From Macrocybe gigantea (Eukaryota; Basidiomycota; Agaricomycetes; Agaricales; Callistosporiaceae): a stretch of 64,000 bases of DNA. The position numbers were made by a program, and so were the translations under genes. Under the pieces are notes generated by a model. The model was not told where the DNA came from. It worked only from the letters and a program-made list of their open reading frames with translations, and made no database searches. Of this stretch, positions 1-11,707 are shown in pieces (positions within the stretch are counted from its first letter, which is position 1; each line of letters begins with the position of its first letter). Where the stretch lies: assembly GCA_011319805.1 (NCBI GenBank), contig SJRY01000003.1, forward strand, positions 143,269-207,268, written 5' to 3'.

Positions 1-2
1 TA

Positions 3-1025
3 CGGTCTGTTGAGGGTCTTAGATCACTCGATATGTCACGCAAAGCAGCGGATGGGCGTCTTGGTTGGGCATCTCCAGTGTCGACCTATTCGTCACCGCC
101 CCCTCCCCGCTCTACAAGTCTCCCTGATGGATTCTCTACCGATAAAAAGACTCTAGAGATGGTTTCGAACGTCAGACATGCGATAGGATCCGATAACCTT
201 CGCAAAACAGTTGTCTACCAAGTACTTTTGAACATACAAAATTCTTCCATTTTGGAAAGTCTTCGCCACCAGGCCCTCGCACAGAATAAGAACACCAGGG
301 ATGTGTGGATGGTCACCGAATTAAAGTTCTATTATCGCCATAAGCAATACCATAAATTGCTGGCCGTTTTCGTTGCTTACTGCGACCTTTTACGCTCACT
401 GCCCAGTGCATTCATTGATACCCTTCCGATGGTACTCAACATGGAGAACTCCGACAAGGCCGACTTTTATGCAACCGGTTCCTATAGACTGGGTCACCAC
501 CACCGGTGGCTCGTGTTGCGGGCCATCGTCAACCTCGCCAAGGATTCCTCGAGCTCCCCGATAGAAACTGTGCAAACACTATATGCGTCCTTTTTGGAAG
601 GACTGGCTCATTCCAATGGACGCACAAAGGAATTTCTTATTTTCATCCGTGCTTTTGGAGAGTGTGGAGACGTAGAGCGAGCGGCGCAGGTCTTACAGGA
701 CATCACGAAACTCGGTATCTCGCCGGACATCCGACATTACGAAAATCTCGCCATTACCTATGCCAGGCTCGGATACGGAGACTGTGCGTTTGAAACACTT
801 GAGCGAATAAAAAATGGGACAGTTGTAGGGCTCAAGCCGGAAGTCGCTCAAATTCACCTCTCTACATTCGGCCTCATGATCGATGCCTTTCTTCAGTCTG
901 GCATGGTCGAGTCCGCGATAAAGGTAGAACAACTGCTGCGCAAGCGCCAATACATTCCTGGTCTTCCAGAACTCGACGCGACGTTGGCGGCTCTAGAACG
1001 CGTCAAGGGAGGCATTGGGAATTGA
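3..1025 (+). CDS. PPR/TPR-type helical repeat protein, 3' part
   Basis: The frame is open from base 3, so the gene starts left of the window; the first ATG in view (33) need not be the true start. About 340 C-terminal residues are visible. The end holds helix-pair repeats of pentatricopeptide type: one unit begins near ISPDIRHYENLAITYARLG and the next continues through EVAQIHLSTFGLMIDAFLQSG. PPR proteins bind organellar RNA in mitochondrial RNA processing or translation; that role here is inference, because no targeting sequence is visible and repeats are few. No intron is needed in the visible part. The stop at 1023-1025 follows a low-complexity ending. A TPR-like scaffold is the main alternative. 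Confidence 0.6.
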   Translation, partial: RSVEGLRSLDMSRKAADGRLGWASPVSTYSSPPPPRSTSLPDGFSTDKKTLEMVSNVRHAIGSDNLRKTVVYQVLLNIQNSSILESLRHQALAQNKNTRDVWMVTELKFYYRHKQYHKLLAVFVAYCDLLRSLPSAFIDTLPMVLNMENSDKADFYATGSYRLGHHHRWLVLRAIVNLAKDSSSSPIETVQTLYASFLEGLAHSNGRTKEFLIFIRAFGECGDVERAAQVLQDITKLGISPDIRHYENLAITYARLGYGDCAFETLERIKNGTVVGLKPEVAQIHLSTFGLMIDAFLQSGMVESAIKVEQLLRKRQYIPGLPELDATLAALERVKGGIGN

Positions 1026-2582
1026 GAATGCGCATTCCTTCGATCTCCCGGAGACCGTTGCATATTGGTCGGCATGACGAACCTGCTCGTGGTCTCATTC
1101 CTGGTGACCCGATCACAAACCCTAGATTATGCATGCGCCCGACGAAGTGGAATACATCTCAAATGGTCGGAATATATGAAGGCGTGCACGACGGAGATCA
1201 ACCATGTAAGCCTTGGTAAGAAGAGCTGTGTCCTGCGAAATATGAATAATAATGGCAATTATGTGATTATTTTAGGACCGTCTTGGAATGGTGTTGCTGA
1301 TCGGACACGCAGAACGGGGGCTCTGGCTACTTCGACGTGCTATGGGGCATCATGGTCGGCAATCGCCTATGGGCTTGAATTTCATCCAAGCCCCTCTTCG
1401 TCGACAAGACTCGAAAACAATTCGGATACACTGCTTAACGTATTGTCTCCACGTCTTTCGAGAATGTCCGTTTCCGTCAAGTAGATAAGTTTATTGGAGG
1501 ATTTTGCTTTCGTTTGTTTCGCTTTCATGTTATTAACAATCTAATCAAATAACTATTCGAGATGGATGAACTACATACATGCAGATTAATGCCAAGAGCA
1601 AGACACTCTACTGGCCTCTCCTGTGGAACAACACCTTAGCACTCTTGTTTGGGACACAAGCTGCCCCAAACCATTTGTCCGTTGGACGTATCCCTTCCTT
1701 CTCTGTTTTGATATCATATTTCAGCAACAGCAGTGCCATGATGGGTGTCAGTTCAGACGGGTAAAAGTCCCAGAACTCTGTCAATCAGCAGACTGGAATG
1801 GCGACGAATCCGGGAGCAAAGCGCTTACAACGCTGCCGAACGAAATGGTAGTCAGGAGGGCAGATACCAAATGGTGGGTTCTCCAGGTTGGTCATGATCA
1901 TATGCTCTGCGGTGCCCGCAATGTCCTGCTGTGCCCGGTGTGAGGGCCTGGACTCTGAATAGGGCCATGGACTCCAACAAGGCATGCCTACAGATGTCGG
2001 GATGGCGCAGCGGTTAGGGCAGCGGTTAAGCCCTCTGACGAGAACCTTCACAAGTTCAAAACTGCTTGCTCCACCGTTGGCTGTCTGGCACCGTTCCTGC
2101 GATAGCTGGCTTGGACATAGGTCATCACTGCAAACCTTCGGGGATGCACCAGTAGTTGCAGTGATGTGTCAGCGACAGCCGCGTAGGTCTCTGGACAGAG
2201 ACCTTGTACTTTGCCACCCTCGGTGGCAGAGTCGCTCCAAGGGCTCCGGTGAGAGTACAGATCTCTGAGTTTTTGTCGGCCTGCGAGCGCCTCGATATGG
2301 GCACCAGCCATCTTCAGATGGCGACGGCGTACTCCAACAGAGGATCCATTGAGATTTAAGCGTCGAAAGAGTAAATACGTACTAGTGAATACAACGTTCT
2401 ACAACGAGGAAACAAGGAACTCGAGTTGCGAGGTGCTCACAATGGTTTGCAGTGACCAATTATAATCCCTTTCTCCCCATCTCTCCCTTGGCCTTCGCAG
2501 GGTGGGGAGAGCAACAAGATAGAACGCGGGCCACGACGAAGCTCAACAGCAAAGCCTCATCATCTTTCAATCCTCATCGTGA
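1026..2582. other. Intergenic stretch, no supported gene
   Basis: Short open frames at 1065-1484 and 1288-1488 overlap in different phases and show no recognisable domain. A GT-AG pair at about 1215-1275 could splice part of them, but the protein resembles nothing I know. From 1500 to 2580 I see only short unconvincing frames; the last part is the downstream flank of the Sm-D1 gene. Confidence 0.5.
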
Positions 2583-3266
2583 TTAGAATCCCCTTCCACG
2601 CCCCCTTCCCCTTCCCCTCCCACGTCCTCGATCGCCGCCCCGCCCGCGTCCCCTGCCCCTGACCTCCTCCTTCTTGCGGCCTTTGGGCTTCGGCGCGTCG
2701 TCGACGAGGAGGGTGTCGAGCGGGAGGGCATCGGGGAGGACGAAGTAGCGGATGTTGTTTCCGCGGATCGAGAGCGAGTCCAGCGTCGTCGGCTCGCGGT
2801 TTCGGGTGGTCATTTTGACGGTTTTAAGATGCGTGTTCATCTGCATGTCGACGCCTTTTGAATCAGGTCATCGATCGTGAGGGTGTGGGTGGAGGGATAG
2901 ATTCAAAAGCGAGATCGTGAGAGGTCGGAAACCAGATTAAGATAAAAAGTAGAGCGAAGTTGAAGAAAGGAATGATGTTAGACGACATATGTAGGGAACA
3001 CGACGAGACGCACCTGTGATCGTCCCATGCACAATAGACCCATTTTTCAGTTCGATTGTGACAGTCTCATTGTTCAATTTCATCAAAAACCTAAATCACA
3101 AGGAGAGAAACAAAACGTGAGCATCGCTTCTTTACTTCCTCGCGAAATCATTAAAAAAAACAATCAAGACAGAGGGAAAAAACATCAATCGCTTTCATTG
3201 AATTTTTTTCGCCTGCACATGATCAGAAAGACCGAGAAAGAGCGATGAATACCTGACGAGCTTCAT
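2583..3266 (-). CDS. SMD1: Small nuclear ribonucleoprotein Sm-D1
   Basis: Core Sm-ring protein of the U1, U2, U4 and U5 spliceosomal snRNPs; binds the snRNA Sm site and acts in the nucleus. Three exons: 3266-3253, 3090-3014 and 2854-2583, with GT-AG introns of 162 and 159 nt; 120 residues, the normal size for Sm-D1. The start MKLVRFLMKL is split after five codons by intron 1. Sm1 motif: [23 protein letters not shown]. Sm2 motif: [18 protein letters not shown]. The tail is the expected run of about ten GR dipeptides, the site of arginine methylation needed for SMN-type assembly. The reading frame is undamaged. Identification is near certain from the order Sm1, Sm2, RG tail and the length. Confidence 0.96.
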
Positions 3267-5161
3267 GATGGGCGACGATTACTTCTCGCTAACGTTGCGA
3301 CAGCTGCTCCGTTGAAGGTCTTTGAAGAAGATATGATAACAAATCAACGTCTCGTCACGCCGCGCTTGTCGTTGAGGTATGTAGGCAAGAGTCTGGTATG
3401 GCGTCGGAGTTTCAATCTGACCTTGACCAAATTTGGCTTGCCACCGCCATCGCTGGCGTTGACGCCACGGTGATGTGCTCGCGGCGGCGATGTATTCCTT
3501 CGTTTTGCGCGTTTAACAGGGTGTTCCAGTTTCTGAATCAAGACTATAAGTGCCTTTGGTATGGCTGCCCAAGAATTGTGCGGGAATTCGGTGTCAAACC
3601 CTTCTGCGACGGTCACGCCTCTCACAAAGTCTCAAGAAACATTTCGACAATCTCTGATCCTCACTGCTTAAATGTTTCTCAGGCTTTCTTCTTATCCGAT
3701 GACACGTCTTTCTTGTCTAATGCGAGACGGTGCTCTAACACCCCGAACCAAACTCGGCTGCAGGGAACAGCCCCGCGTGTGTTCTGTTCCTGTCTCTGCG
3801 TACGCTCTATGCAACCCAACGCCAGTCCTTAGACTGCTCAGCTCTTGCAAAATTGAGGAGGTGGAGACAAGACGCACCGACGGTGTAAATGCTCCATTTT
3901 TCCATAACCTATTTCGAGTGCAAGGAGACTCGCAATCGGGCTGCTTTGGATTGTGCACAACAACAATGACGACTGCCACCTCCAATTTCCGGTACATCGA
4001 CTTGTAATCTCCGCCTGCGAATGAGACGAAGCTCAGAATCTTCGCCTTTGTGAACGATCCTGATCTCGCAATAACTCTGGAGGGATATCCGTCTTTCAGT
4101 CTGTCTTTTGGCGAAGAACGACGAAGGCTATGACACTGTGCCTCTTTCATTTCAATGACCAGTGAACCCGAGCACACTAAAGAAAAGGGGATGCTCCGGA
4201 GTAATTCACCGGGCTTGGAGATTCAATGGATCACGCCGTATCTTTTTTTTCGAGCAGCAGACTCCGGACTTGAAAGCTTCATGAGCCATTCATTCCGCCG
4301 CAAAATAAAACATAGCACTGCGTATGGGAAAAAAGGCGCGACATGAAGTATAATTATTGTACGTTACATCGTATATAGGTGTGTACGAGTTCAAGCACTG
4401 AAGCTAGTGCTGGTAGAACGAAAGGGGACAAAAAACGGACAGTAGGACCGTTATTATTAGGGTAGGTGAGCAAAAGGGCGGAGATGATAGATCGCATGAG
4501 AGATCATGAGGGGTGGATGAGTAGCAACGGTGGAGCGATGGTTATATAGCGATACCCAGACATCCTGGACCCGAGGATACAGAAAGGTCGAGATCGAAGG
4601 CTGGCAGGAGCGTGAAACATGTGGTGGGTCCGTAGAGCATTGTGCTTTTTGTAGTCCTTTCAGTGACAATGGGAAGAGACGTCGAGAGGATGTGCGCGTA
4701 ACATGCGATGAGGATTCCACAGGAGAATAGCCAGCGAGTCGAGAGGGGAAGTTGGAAGGGTGAAAGAAGATTGGGATGGGGTTGGGAGCGGGGGATTGGG
4801 ATATATCAGGGAGATGAATGATAAACGATTGAAAAAGAAAAGAAAAAAAAAAAAGAAGCGATTGCCATGAATTACCAGTTAAAAGCCCATATGGAAAAAG
4901 GAAAAAGGAAAAAAAAAAAAAGACAATGCGTAGGTGAAATACCATGTATGTTATATTATATAAAAAAAGATCTTGCAATAGTTCAAGGATCAGGTTATGG
5001 TGAGGGCAAAATAAAAACAGATATAGAAAAGAGATGGAGGAACGAAATCGTCTCGGGTCGTGAACATAAAAGAGAGAAAAATAAGACGAAAAAACCAAGA
5101 GCAATAAGGATACTCGAAATAAGATAAGATTACAACCCAGAAAAGGGTGAGAAAGGCATGC
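3267..5161. other. Intergenic stretch with A-rich low-complexity DNA
   Basis: Open frames of 90-160 codons exist on both strands at 3344-4177, overlapping each other with no domain, so I do not call a gene. From about 4830 to 5130 the plus strand is A-rich, with several A runs; this is probably the 3' flank of the minus-strand gene that ends at 5162. Confidence 0.45.
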
Positions 5162-6858
5162 TCATAGCTGGATGTCGACCATCTCGTCATCGTCGTCGTC
5201 GTCGATATCAATGATATACTTGTTAGGTTTGAGCATCGAGAACTCGCCATCGTTTTGGGCAATTTCATCCTCATCCTCGCTCCCCGTGCCAAGCCAGAGT
5301 CGTCATCGTCCTCGGCTATGAAGAACTTTGGCGATTTTCCCCGAGCACCAAAGGGAGCAGACGCAGAGACGCGTAAAAAAGGCCGGCGAGTGGCCGTCTG
5401 ACTAGAGCTCGATCTGAGCATGCTGCCAAGAATCTCCCAGCGGCTCTGCCAGTCGACGGTCTCGAACGCCGCGCATTTGTCGCCTGTGCGGACGTTGGGT
5501 GGCAAAGTGTCGTAAGACAAGCCGAAATGCTTCTTTGAGGGGGACAGGATCTTGTAGATCGCGGGGGCTGCCAACGACGGAGCAGGCGTTTTGCGTTTTG
5601 TCAAGGGAGAGAGGCTCAGATCGGTGTGTTCGAAGGAGACGTTTGCGGGAGAAGGTGAGCGGCTCCCGATTCCGTCGAGTACCATCGACTCATCGTAGAC
5701 AGGGCTAGGGGTGCCTCGCCCTACAGAGAACAGCGAATCCACATCGCTGTCACTCTCGACTAAAGTGGCATCCGAGTCATCGCTGCTCCCTGACGTAGGC
5801 GAGGCTCGCATCTCGACGTCTGTCTCGTCGCCGCCCGGCGCGACAATGACGATCGGCTGAGGCCGTGTCTTCTCCTTGCAAGTCACCGGGGCAATAGGGC
5901 CCTTCTGCAAGTGACGGAGCATATCATACATCCAGAGGTGCTTCGCTATCGTCCACATCGGAACCGCGGCATACACTCGGTCAGAGTGCACACACATCGG
6001 ATTGCGTAACGCAGAGAGGTCTCCGCGGCGTGGGTAGCTCGTCATCGCGGGTAGCCCAGAGGACGGCGTCGGCGTAGCGGCGGTGACGATGTCGCGGAAG
6101 ATGGACATGGTCAGGAGATCATCGTCCTTTTCAAACAGCTGACGGTCCCAATTGTCCTCGCGGAGAGACCAGAACCATTTGAGGTGGCCAAAGGCCTGCC
6201 GGGAGTACCCGTGCTGCGCGAAAACGCGAGCTGGCAGCGTGGTTGCCGCTATGGCGGAGCTGTAGTGCGGAGACAGCATGGAAGGGGTGTACTCGGACCT
6301 CCTGTGTGACGAGCTCTTCATGGCGCCGGGCGGTTTGGTCAAGGGACGCGAAGGGATAGACAGAGACAGGTCGATATCCATATCCACATCAGAGGGGATG
6401 TCGTCCTCGTAGAACGTTCCGTTGATTATGTTAGATATTATAGCGTCTTCGTCGGCGGGGTTCAAGGGGATGGGAGACGATATGGAAGAAGAGGGTATGT
6501 CAGCGTCAGTCGATAGGTCACTGAGGGTGGTTATGTCACGTTCACTAGCTTCTTCCGGGATAGGCTCGGCCCAAGTGGGTCTGTTCGAATAAGATTTAGT
6601 GCTGGACGTTGGTTCATCGCGATCTGCGTGGCGCGATTCGTCCATGGTTGCGCGAAAGCCAAGTCGACTAGTCGGCCTGGTAGGTATAACAGAGTCGCGT
6701 TCGTGCGTGTCGCCTGGCCATGTACCGGCTCGACGAACGCCGTAGCAGCTCTGATCCGCGATGTCTGACTCACACTGGTATCCGTTGCCACGACCGGGCT
6801 TGGGGCGGTCCTCTCCGTCGTACCTCATGGCGGGTTCGAGTATGTCTGAGATATCCAC
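5162..6858 (-). CDS. Acidic, Ser-rich conserved hypothetical protein
   Basis: Single-exon gene starting MDISDILEPAMRYDGEDRP. A central folded-looking block holds YSRQAFGHLKWFWSLREDNW, and later blocks include KILSPSKKHFGLSYDTLPP and WQSRWEILGSMLRSSSSQ; the rest is Ser/Pro/Asp-rich and probably disordered. I do not recognise the family; a nuclear or regulatory role is only a guess from composition. The frame that continues after DDDDSGL near 5290 runs into 3'-UTR-like sequence, while the neighbouring frame encodes an acidic tail ending DDDDDDEMVDIQL with a stop at 5162-5164. One base missing in the CC at 5289-5290 would join them, giving 565 residues. Confidence 0.65.
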
Positions 6859-6882
6859 AAGCGTCGGTGTTGAGGACGGGTG

Positions 6883-6894
6883 ATTATATATAAT
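6883..6894 (-). promoter_or_regulatory. TATA-like element upstream of the acidic protein gene
   Basis: ATTATATATAAT lies 25-36 bases upstream of the ATG at 6858 and is the only strong TATA-like block there. Position suggests a core promoter with a very short leader. Confidence 0.4.
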
Positions 6895-7855
6895 GAGTGG
6901 AATAACAGGCGGAATTTTGGGAGAGCACGGCGCTGGCGGAGACGTCCTTGTCGTTTGCTCTGGTTGCCCTAAATACTACAGGTCACCAGACGCGGGTACA
7001 CGGTTGCCAGAGAGTGAAAAGAAACAATCAGAAAACAGAGATACAAGACGACATAACCATAAGCAACTTACAACGAGGAACGGAGGAGGTAGGCTGAGGC
7101 GCTACCTTGAGGAGACGGCGAGGAAGGAATACAGGATGAAGAACGAAGGAATGAGCGGACCCACATTTCAAGCAGAACACGCGGCACGTGACTAGCATCA
7201 AAATGTGGACTGCCAACAATGCTTCCCCGTATGGCAATTATCGTGAACATGCCCGGAAAATCCATCGTTTCATGTTGGCAAGACGGACTTGCTGTGCAGG
7301 ACGAAGCTCTACGAGTCAGTGCAATGAAACGGAGCAAATGCTATGAGACGGATGACGGAAATAAATTTAATTCCCTTCACGACTGAGAAGCGTGCCATGT
7401 GCACATGTGTGACGCGGCACGCGACTCATGAAAATGACACCTTTGAGCTCTCAGTCGACCGTGCCCCAATCCGCGGGTAGAACGAGACATGGGCTTTTGC
7501 GCACGCAACGGTCTCTGCTCTCCGTGCAGTGTTTCTGTCTTCCTTTCTTCTGCCCCAGTCACGCCAAGAACGTAGCTGTCGGCGGATAATGCAGTATGTC
7601 ACCAATGAGACAACTTGCTCTAACTGGCTTGGGCGCTTTTTACTTTTATGCCGGCTATGTTAACGTCACCAACATCGCCTACGACATGTACATGCTAACA
7701 TGCACATCTAATGCGAAGACAGCGTATCAATTTCGACGTAGACCGAATTCCATAGGCACGTCTATTCATGCGTTTTCTGGAGATATACAGGCCCATTCAC
7801 ATATTATACAATAAAAAAAAGGAAAGGTGGGCTGGAAACATGCCTCACCGGACAT
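6895..7855. other. Intergenic stretch, no supported gene
   Basis: Only short overlapping frames on both strands, none with a motif. The right end flanks the 3' end of the SDR gene. Confidence 0.45.
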
Positions 7856-8983
7856 TTACCAAGCACGATGCCCTCCATCGACGATAATGCTGTAATCATT
7901 TGCGTCACTCACCAGCCTAAGCGAAACAACAAATTCGATCAGGCTTACTCGCTGCCGGTGCAGAACGTAGACCCCTCTCCTGCCAGCCAAAGGACGGCAC
8001 CTCGCAGTTCGTCAGGTCTGCCGAGGCGTCCGAGCGGATTTTGGGCGGACCATTCCTTCATGAGGTGAGGCCTCGTATCCAAAAAGGCTCGCGTCATTCT
8101 GATTCACGAAAGCACAAATTTAGAACTTTTCCGGAATTACTGAAAAAAATGAAAAGATACTTTGTATAAATGTATCCGGGGCTGAGCGTGTTCACTCTGA
8201 TTCCTTTGACGCCGAGTTCGCACGCCATAGACCGAGCCATTTGGAGAACCGCCGACTTGCTGGTGTTGTACGCTACCCAGTGCTGATCCTATTCAGACAA
8301 AGTGAGATAGCAGTGTTGATGATAGGACACTTAGAGGCCTCACCTGGTTCGCGATGCTTCCGCTCATGCTGGCGGTAAGAATGATGCTTCCGGGGATGCC
8401 GAGGCGCACCATTTCCCTGCCGGCAGCTTGAGCCGTGAACAGAACACCGTTGATATTGACGTCGATCAGCTGTTCAAGGCGGAGAATGACATTGCCATCA
8501 ACGGAAGCTTTTCATTCAACGGAGATGTTCACCAACCTTTTTAAACTCTTCAGCGGGGTACTCCAAGCACTCTGCGCCCCTCAAAATCCCGGCGTTCGCA
8601 AAGCAGACGTCAATCCTGCCTTCCTTCTTCACGATGTCCTCCACGACCTTCCACATCCCCTTCTGGTCCGTGACGTCCCCGCACACATACTCCAGCCTGC
8701 CCCTCTTGCCGCCCTCGAGCGGTGACAGCTGCGCAGCCCAGTCGCGCACCTTGCGCCACTCCCCGTCGGGCTGCTCAGGCACGTCGAGGCAGTACACGAC
8801 GGCGCCCACTTCGGCAAAGGCGAGCGCGGCCTCGAGCCCAATGCCGCGGTGCCCGCCCGTGACGAGCGCAACTTTGTCGACGAGCGCGAACTGGGAAAGT
8901 GCGCTGCGCGTGGGCGGCAGCGAGGCGAGCGCCGCTGCGACACCGACGGAGCGTTCGGTAGTTCTGGTCTGTGTGGATGACAT
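7856..8983 (-). CDS. SDR-family NAD(P)-dependent oxidoreductase (mannitol/sorbose reductase type)
   Basis: Classical short-chain dehydrogenase of 294 residues in five exons: 8983-8537, 8469-8344, 8288-8161, 8098-7949 and 7889-7856. The cofactor loop is VTGGHRGIG, the NAG motif is CFANAGI, and the catalytic pair is YNTSK after a Ser in the SMSGSIA loop. The C-terminus TGSDIIVDGGHRAW is typical of fungal polyol and sugar-alcohol dehydrogenases such as mannitol or sorbose reductases; the substrate itself is inference. About 35 residues precede the Rossmann fold. I chose ATG 8983 over an in-frame codon at 9034 because it gives the usual MSS-type start. Every exon joins in phase without repair. 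A TATA box lies about 130 bases upstream. Confidence 0.9.
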
Positions 8984-9110
8984 TCTTTGGTCTACTCTAC
9001 TAGATGTGGTGGTGGTGTTCTTGGAAGGGTGCAAGGCAGAGAATGGGGGTTTTAGGGGTTGGAAAAGTCAGACAGTTCCCGGCACACACTTTTCCCGCTT
9101 CCCGCCATCC

Positions 9111-9120
9111 TTTTTATATC
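9111..9120 (-). promoter_or_regulatory. TATA box of the SDR gene
   Basis: Minus-strand GATATAAAAA, 128-137 bases upstream of the ATG at 8983 and the only strong TATA element in this flank. Confidence 0.5.
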
Positions 9121-10590
9121 CTCCTCAGCGTGTGAAGCTCATCGAAGCTGTTTGTGGACTGCCAGTGACTCCGCACGTGTGAAGAGGCTAGAACATTTCC
9201 CTGCGCGATGCAACACCCTCTAAAACACCACAGGACGACTCAAAATGACGTATGGTCTAGCATACAAGAAATGGCCGGCCCGCCATCCCGTTACTGCCTA
9301 CTTACGGTCTAGTGATTGGCATCCATTCATTCATCCAAGCATGCCTATCGTCATAGCCTGTTAAGACAATCATGCATCTACACTACCCCAATTCTGTCTC
9401 TAAATCCACCGCTCTCGTCCTATCTTCTTCCATCTGCGGCTCATAGAACCGACCAGCCCAAGTCCGAAGCGTTCTCAAGCCGTCGAAACAACGCCGGGCA
9501 GCACTGAGAACGAGATTTTGCAAAGGCTGGTCTCGCCCCCGCGGGGACTTAATAAAAATAAATGCACTGGCCTAAGCCATAGTTCTCGGGTGTGAGAATG
9601 CTGTCACCGATGATCCGTTCTATTTTCCGAGCTCTTTTGTAAAAGCTACGAAATCAAGGGTGAAATCTCACAGCTACGTTGCCTGCAAGTTCTATCATCA
9701 GGTTCGTATGGTATCGTGCCCAGGCCTGTGGACGATGGGCGAGACACCCCCAAACTCGCTATCTAGGTCGAGCTTGTCCGCCTCAAAGCCAGGCAATTTT
9801 GAACATCGTTGTTCTGGGTTTAGAAGGTGATGTCAGGTTTCCTCGAGACCGAGTTCCACCGGTGGGTCCAGCTCACTCGAAATATCGTCCAAATGCAAGA
9901 TGGAGAGAACCATATATCCAACATGGAAGATTCCGTAGATTTCCAGCATTCTCAGGGTGCAGTCGTCAAAATTCCATTCAAAGGCAGGTTGCCACCGTGG
10001 CGCACTTCCAGGCCTCACATCAGCAGAGGACTGTATGAATCTCGCTCAAATACTCGTAGTGAGAATATCGCGTAAAATCAGTTACGCCGATCTCCTCAAT
10101 TGGACTGAAAACTATCCCGATGTCTTGCACCAACGTCGAACTCAACGCGCCTGGCAAGTCGTCCAAACTCGACACGGATTAGTTCAATGAAGATCTGACA
10201 CCTGTTCCTTGGCAGATCAGTCGACACGGGCGGAGGCATTCTTTGGTGGCCTCTCAAAATCCGTTCAGACAAGTTCCATTCGTGATATCATTCTTTGAAC
10301 AATGCTATTACAACGCAGATCACTGCTGTCAGCGTCGAACATCTGTCTTCTGGAATGTCTTCCACTCCGCCTGTTTTCTGCGACAGAACTTGAATGAATA
10401 CGCACCGAACAACCATAAAAGCCTGTGCATGTGTCCCAAAGACCCACCAGTTCGCCCCTCAAGTGAACTTTGTCCAAACAACATCCCTAGCAATTCATCT
10501 CTGAATCGAAACTCGCGTACGACTTCGTTTTTTCTCTGCGTGTGTCGCCTTGTTGTGTCTAACATATTCGTTCTGCATTCGTGCAACAGT
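9121..10590. other. Intergenic stretch with possible gene relic on the minus strand
   Basis: Between about 9830 and 10190 the minus strand holds protein-like segments (for example FEWNFDDCTLRMLEIYGIFH and SPIEEIGVTDFTRYSHYEYL) separated by stops and frame changes. They may be remains of a gene, but I cannot name the family. A CATAAAAG element at 10414-10421 may serve the lectin gene that starts at 10591. Confidence 0.35.
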
Positions 10591-11707
10591 ATGACCTCCT
10601 GGGGAGAAAACCGTCTCGACCTCTTCGTCGTCGGCACCGATTCGGCGCTCTACCACAAAGCCTGGGACGGCAGCGCCTGGCGCCCCTCTCCTAGCGACTG
10701 GGAGCGCCTCGGCGGGATCATTCTCTTCGAGCCCGTCTCCGTTTCCTGGGGCCCCAACCGTCTCGACATCTTCGCTGTCGGCAGCGACTCTGCCCTGTAC
10801 CACAAGTGGTGGGACGGCCAGAGGTGGGGTCCCAGCCCGTTGGACTGGGAGAACCTCGGCGGCAAGTGGATGGAGAAGCCCTCCGTCGTCTCCTGGGGCA
10901 CGGGCCGCCTTGACGTGTTCCTCGTTGGCGAGGACCGCAGCTTGTACCAGAAATTCTTTGACGGCACCCGCTGGAACAGCGGATTCGTCAACATGGGCGG
11001 GAAGCACCTGGCCTCGCCCTCCGTCGTCTCCTGGGGCCTCAACCGCATCGACATCTTCACCACTGGGACAGACAGCGCCATTTACCACAAATGGTGGGAC
11101 GGACAGAGGTGGGGACCTAGCGGAGCAGACGGCGCCTACGAACGCATGGGCGGCGCAGCCGTCGGCCGGCCCAAGGCAGTCTGCTGGGGCTCGAACCGCA
11201 TCGACCTCTTCTGCATCGGCCTCGACTCGGCGCTGTATCACAAGTGGTGGGATGGCTCTCGATGGGGACCCAGCGGCGCTTCTGGCGGTTGGGAGCACAT
11301 GGCAGGCGTCTGCCGCGGCACTCCCGAAGTCGTAGCTTGGGGCAAAGATCGCCTCGACGTATTTGTCATAGGTATGGAAAGCTTCATTTTCCTCTAGAAC
11401 CGCCAAGCATAGCGGACTCACCGACGTCGGTCACTTGACAGGTACCGACTCGGCCGTCTATCACAAATGGTGGGATGGAAAGTCTTGGGGCCCTAGCGTT
11501 ACGGGCTATGAGAGGATGGGCGGCATAGTCACTCGGGATGTCACTGCCGTCTGTTGGGGTCCGAACCGCATCGACATGTTCGTCATCGGGACGGGAGGCA
11601 ATACCCATCACAAGGCGTGGTCCCTGTCCACTGGCTGGGCTCCATCGTTGACCGACTACGAAAATCTGGGCGGAGTCAGCTACACACCGGTCGCTCCGGC
11701 ATCCTAA
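10591..11707 (+). CDS. Seven-bladed beta-propeller lectin, PLL-like (DUF346 repeats)
   Basis: Two exons (10591-11371, 11442-11707) joined by a 70-nt GT-AG intron, 348 residues. The whole protein is seven tandem repeats of about 47-50 residues, each with a core like [20 protein letters not shown] followed by [10 protein letters not shown] and a GG turn; blades 1-6 are well kept and blade 7 is more divergent ([12 protein letters not shown]). This is the DUF346/PLL repeat known from bacterial lectins of Photorhabdus and from Streptomyces, which fold as seven-bladed propellers and bind fucose or O-methylated sugars. There is no signal peptide, as in many fungal fruit-body lectins thought to act in defence; sugar specificity is unknown. 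The gene is visibly more GC-rich than its flanks. The frame extends upstream of 10591 without similarity, so I start at the ATG just before blade 1. Confidence 0.85.

Noticed and set aside
4457..5104. 215-codon minus-strand frame rich in Phe, Leu and Ser
   Set aside because: It arises from the A-rich low-complexity 3' flank of the acidic protein gene read on the minus strand; no domain and no sensible start.
10495..11421. 308-codon minus-strand frame across the lectin gene
   Set aside because: It is the antisense shadow of the regular lectin repeats; the repeat explains the lack of stops.
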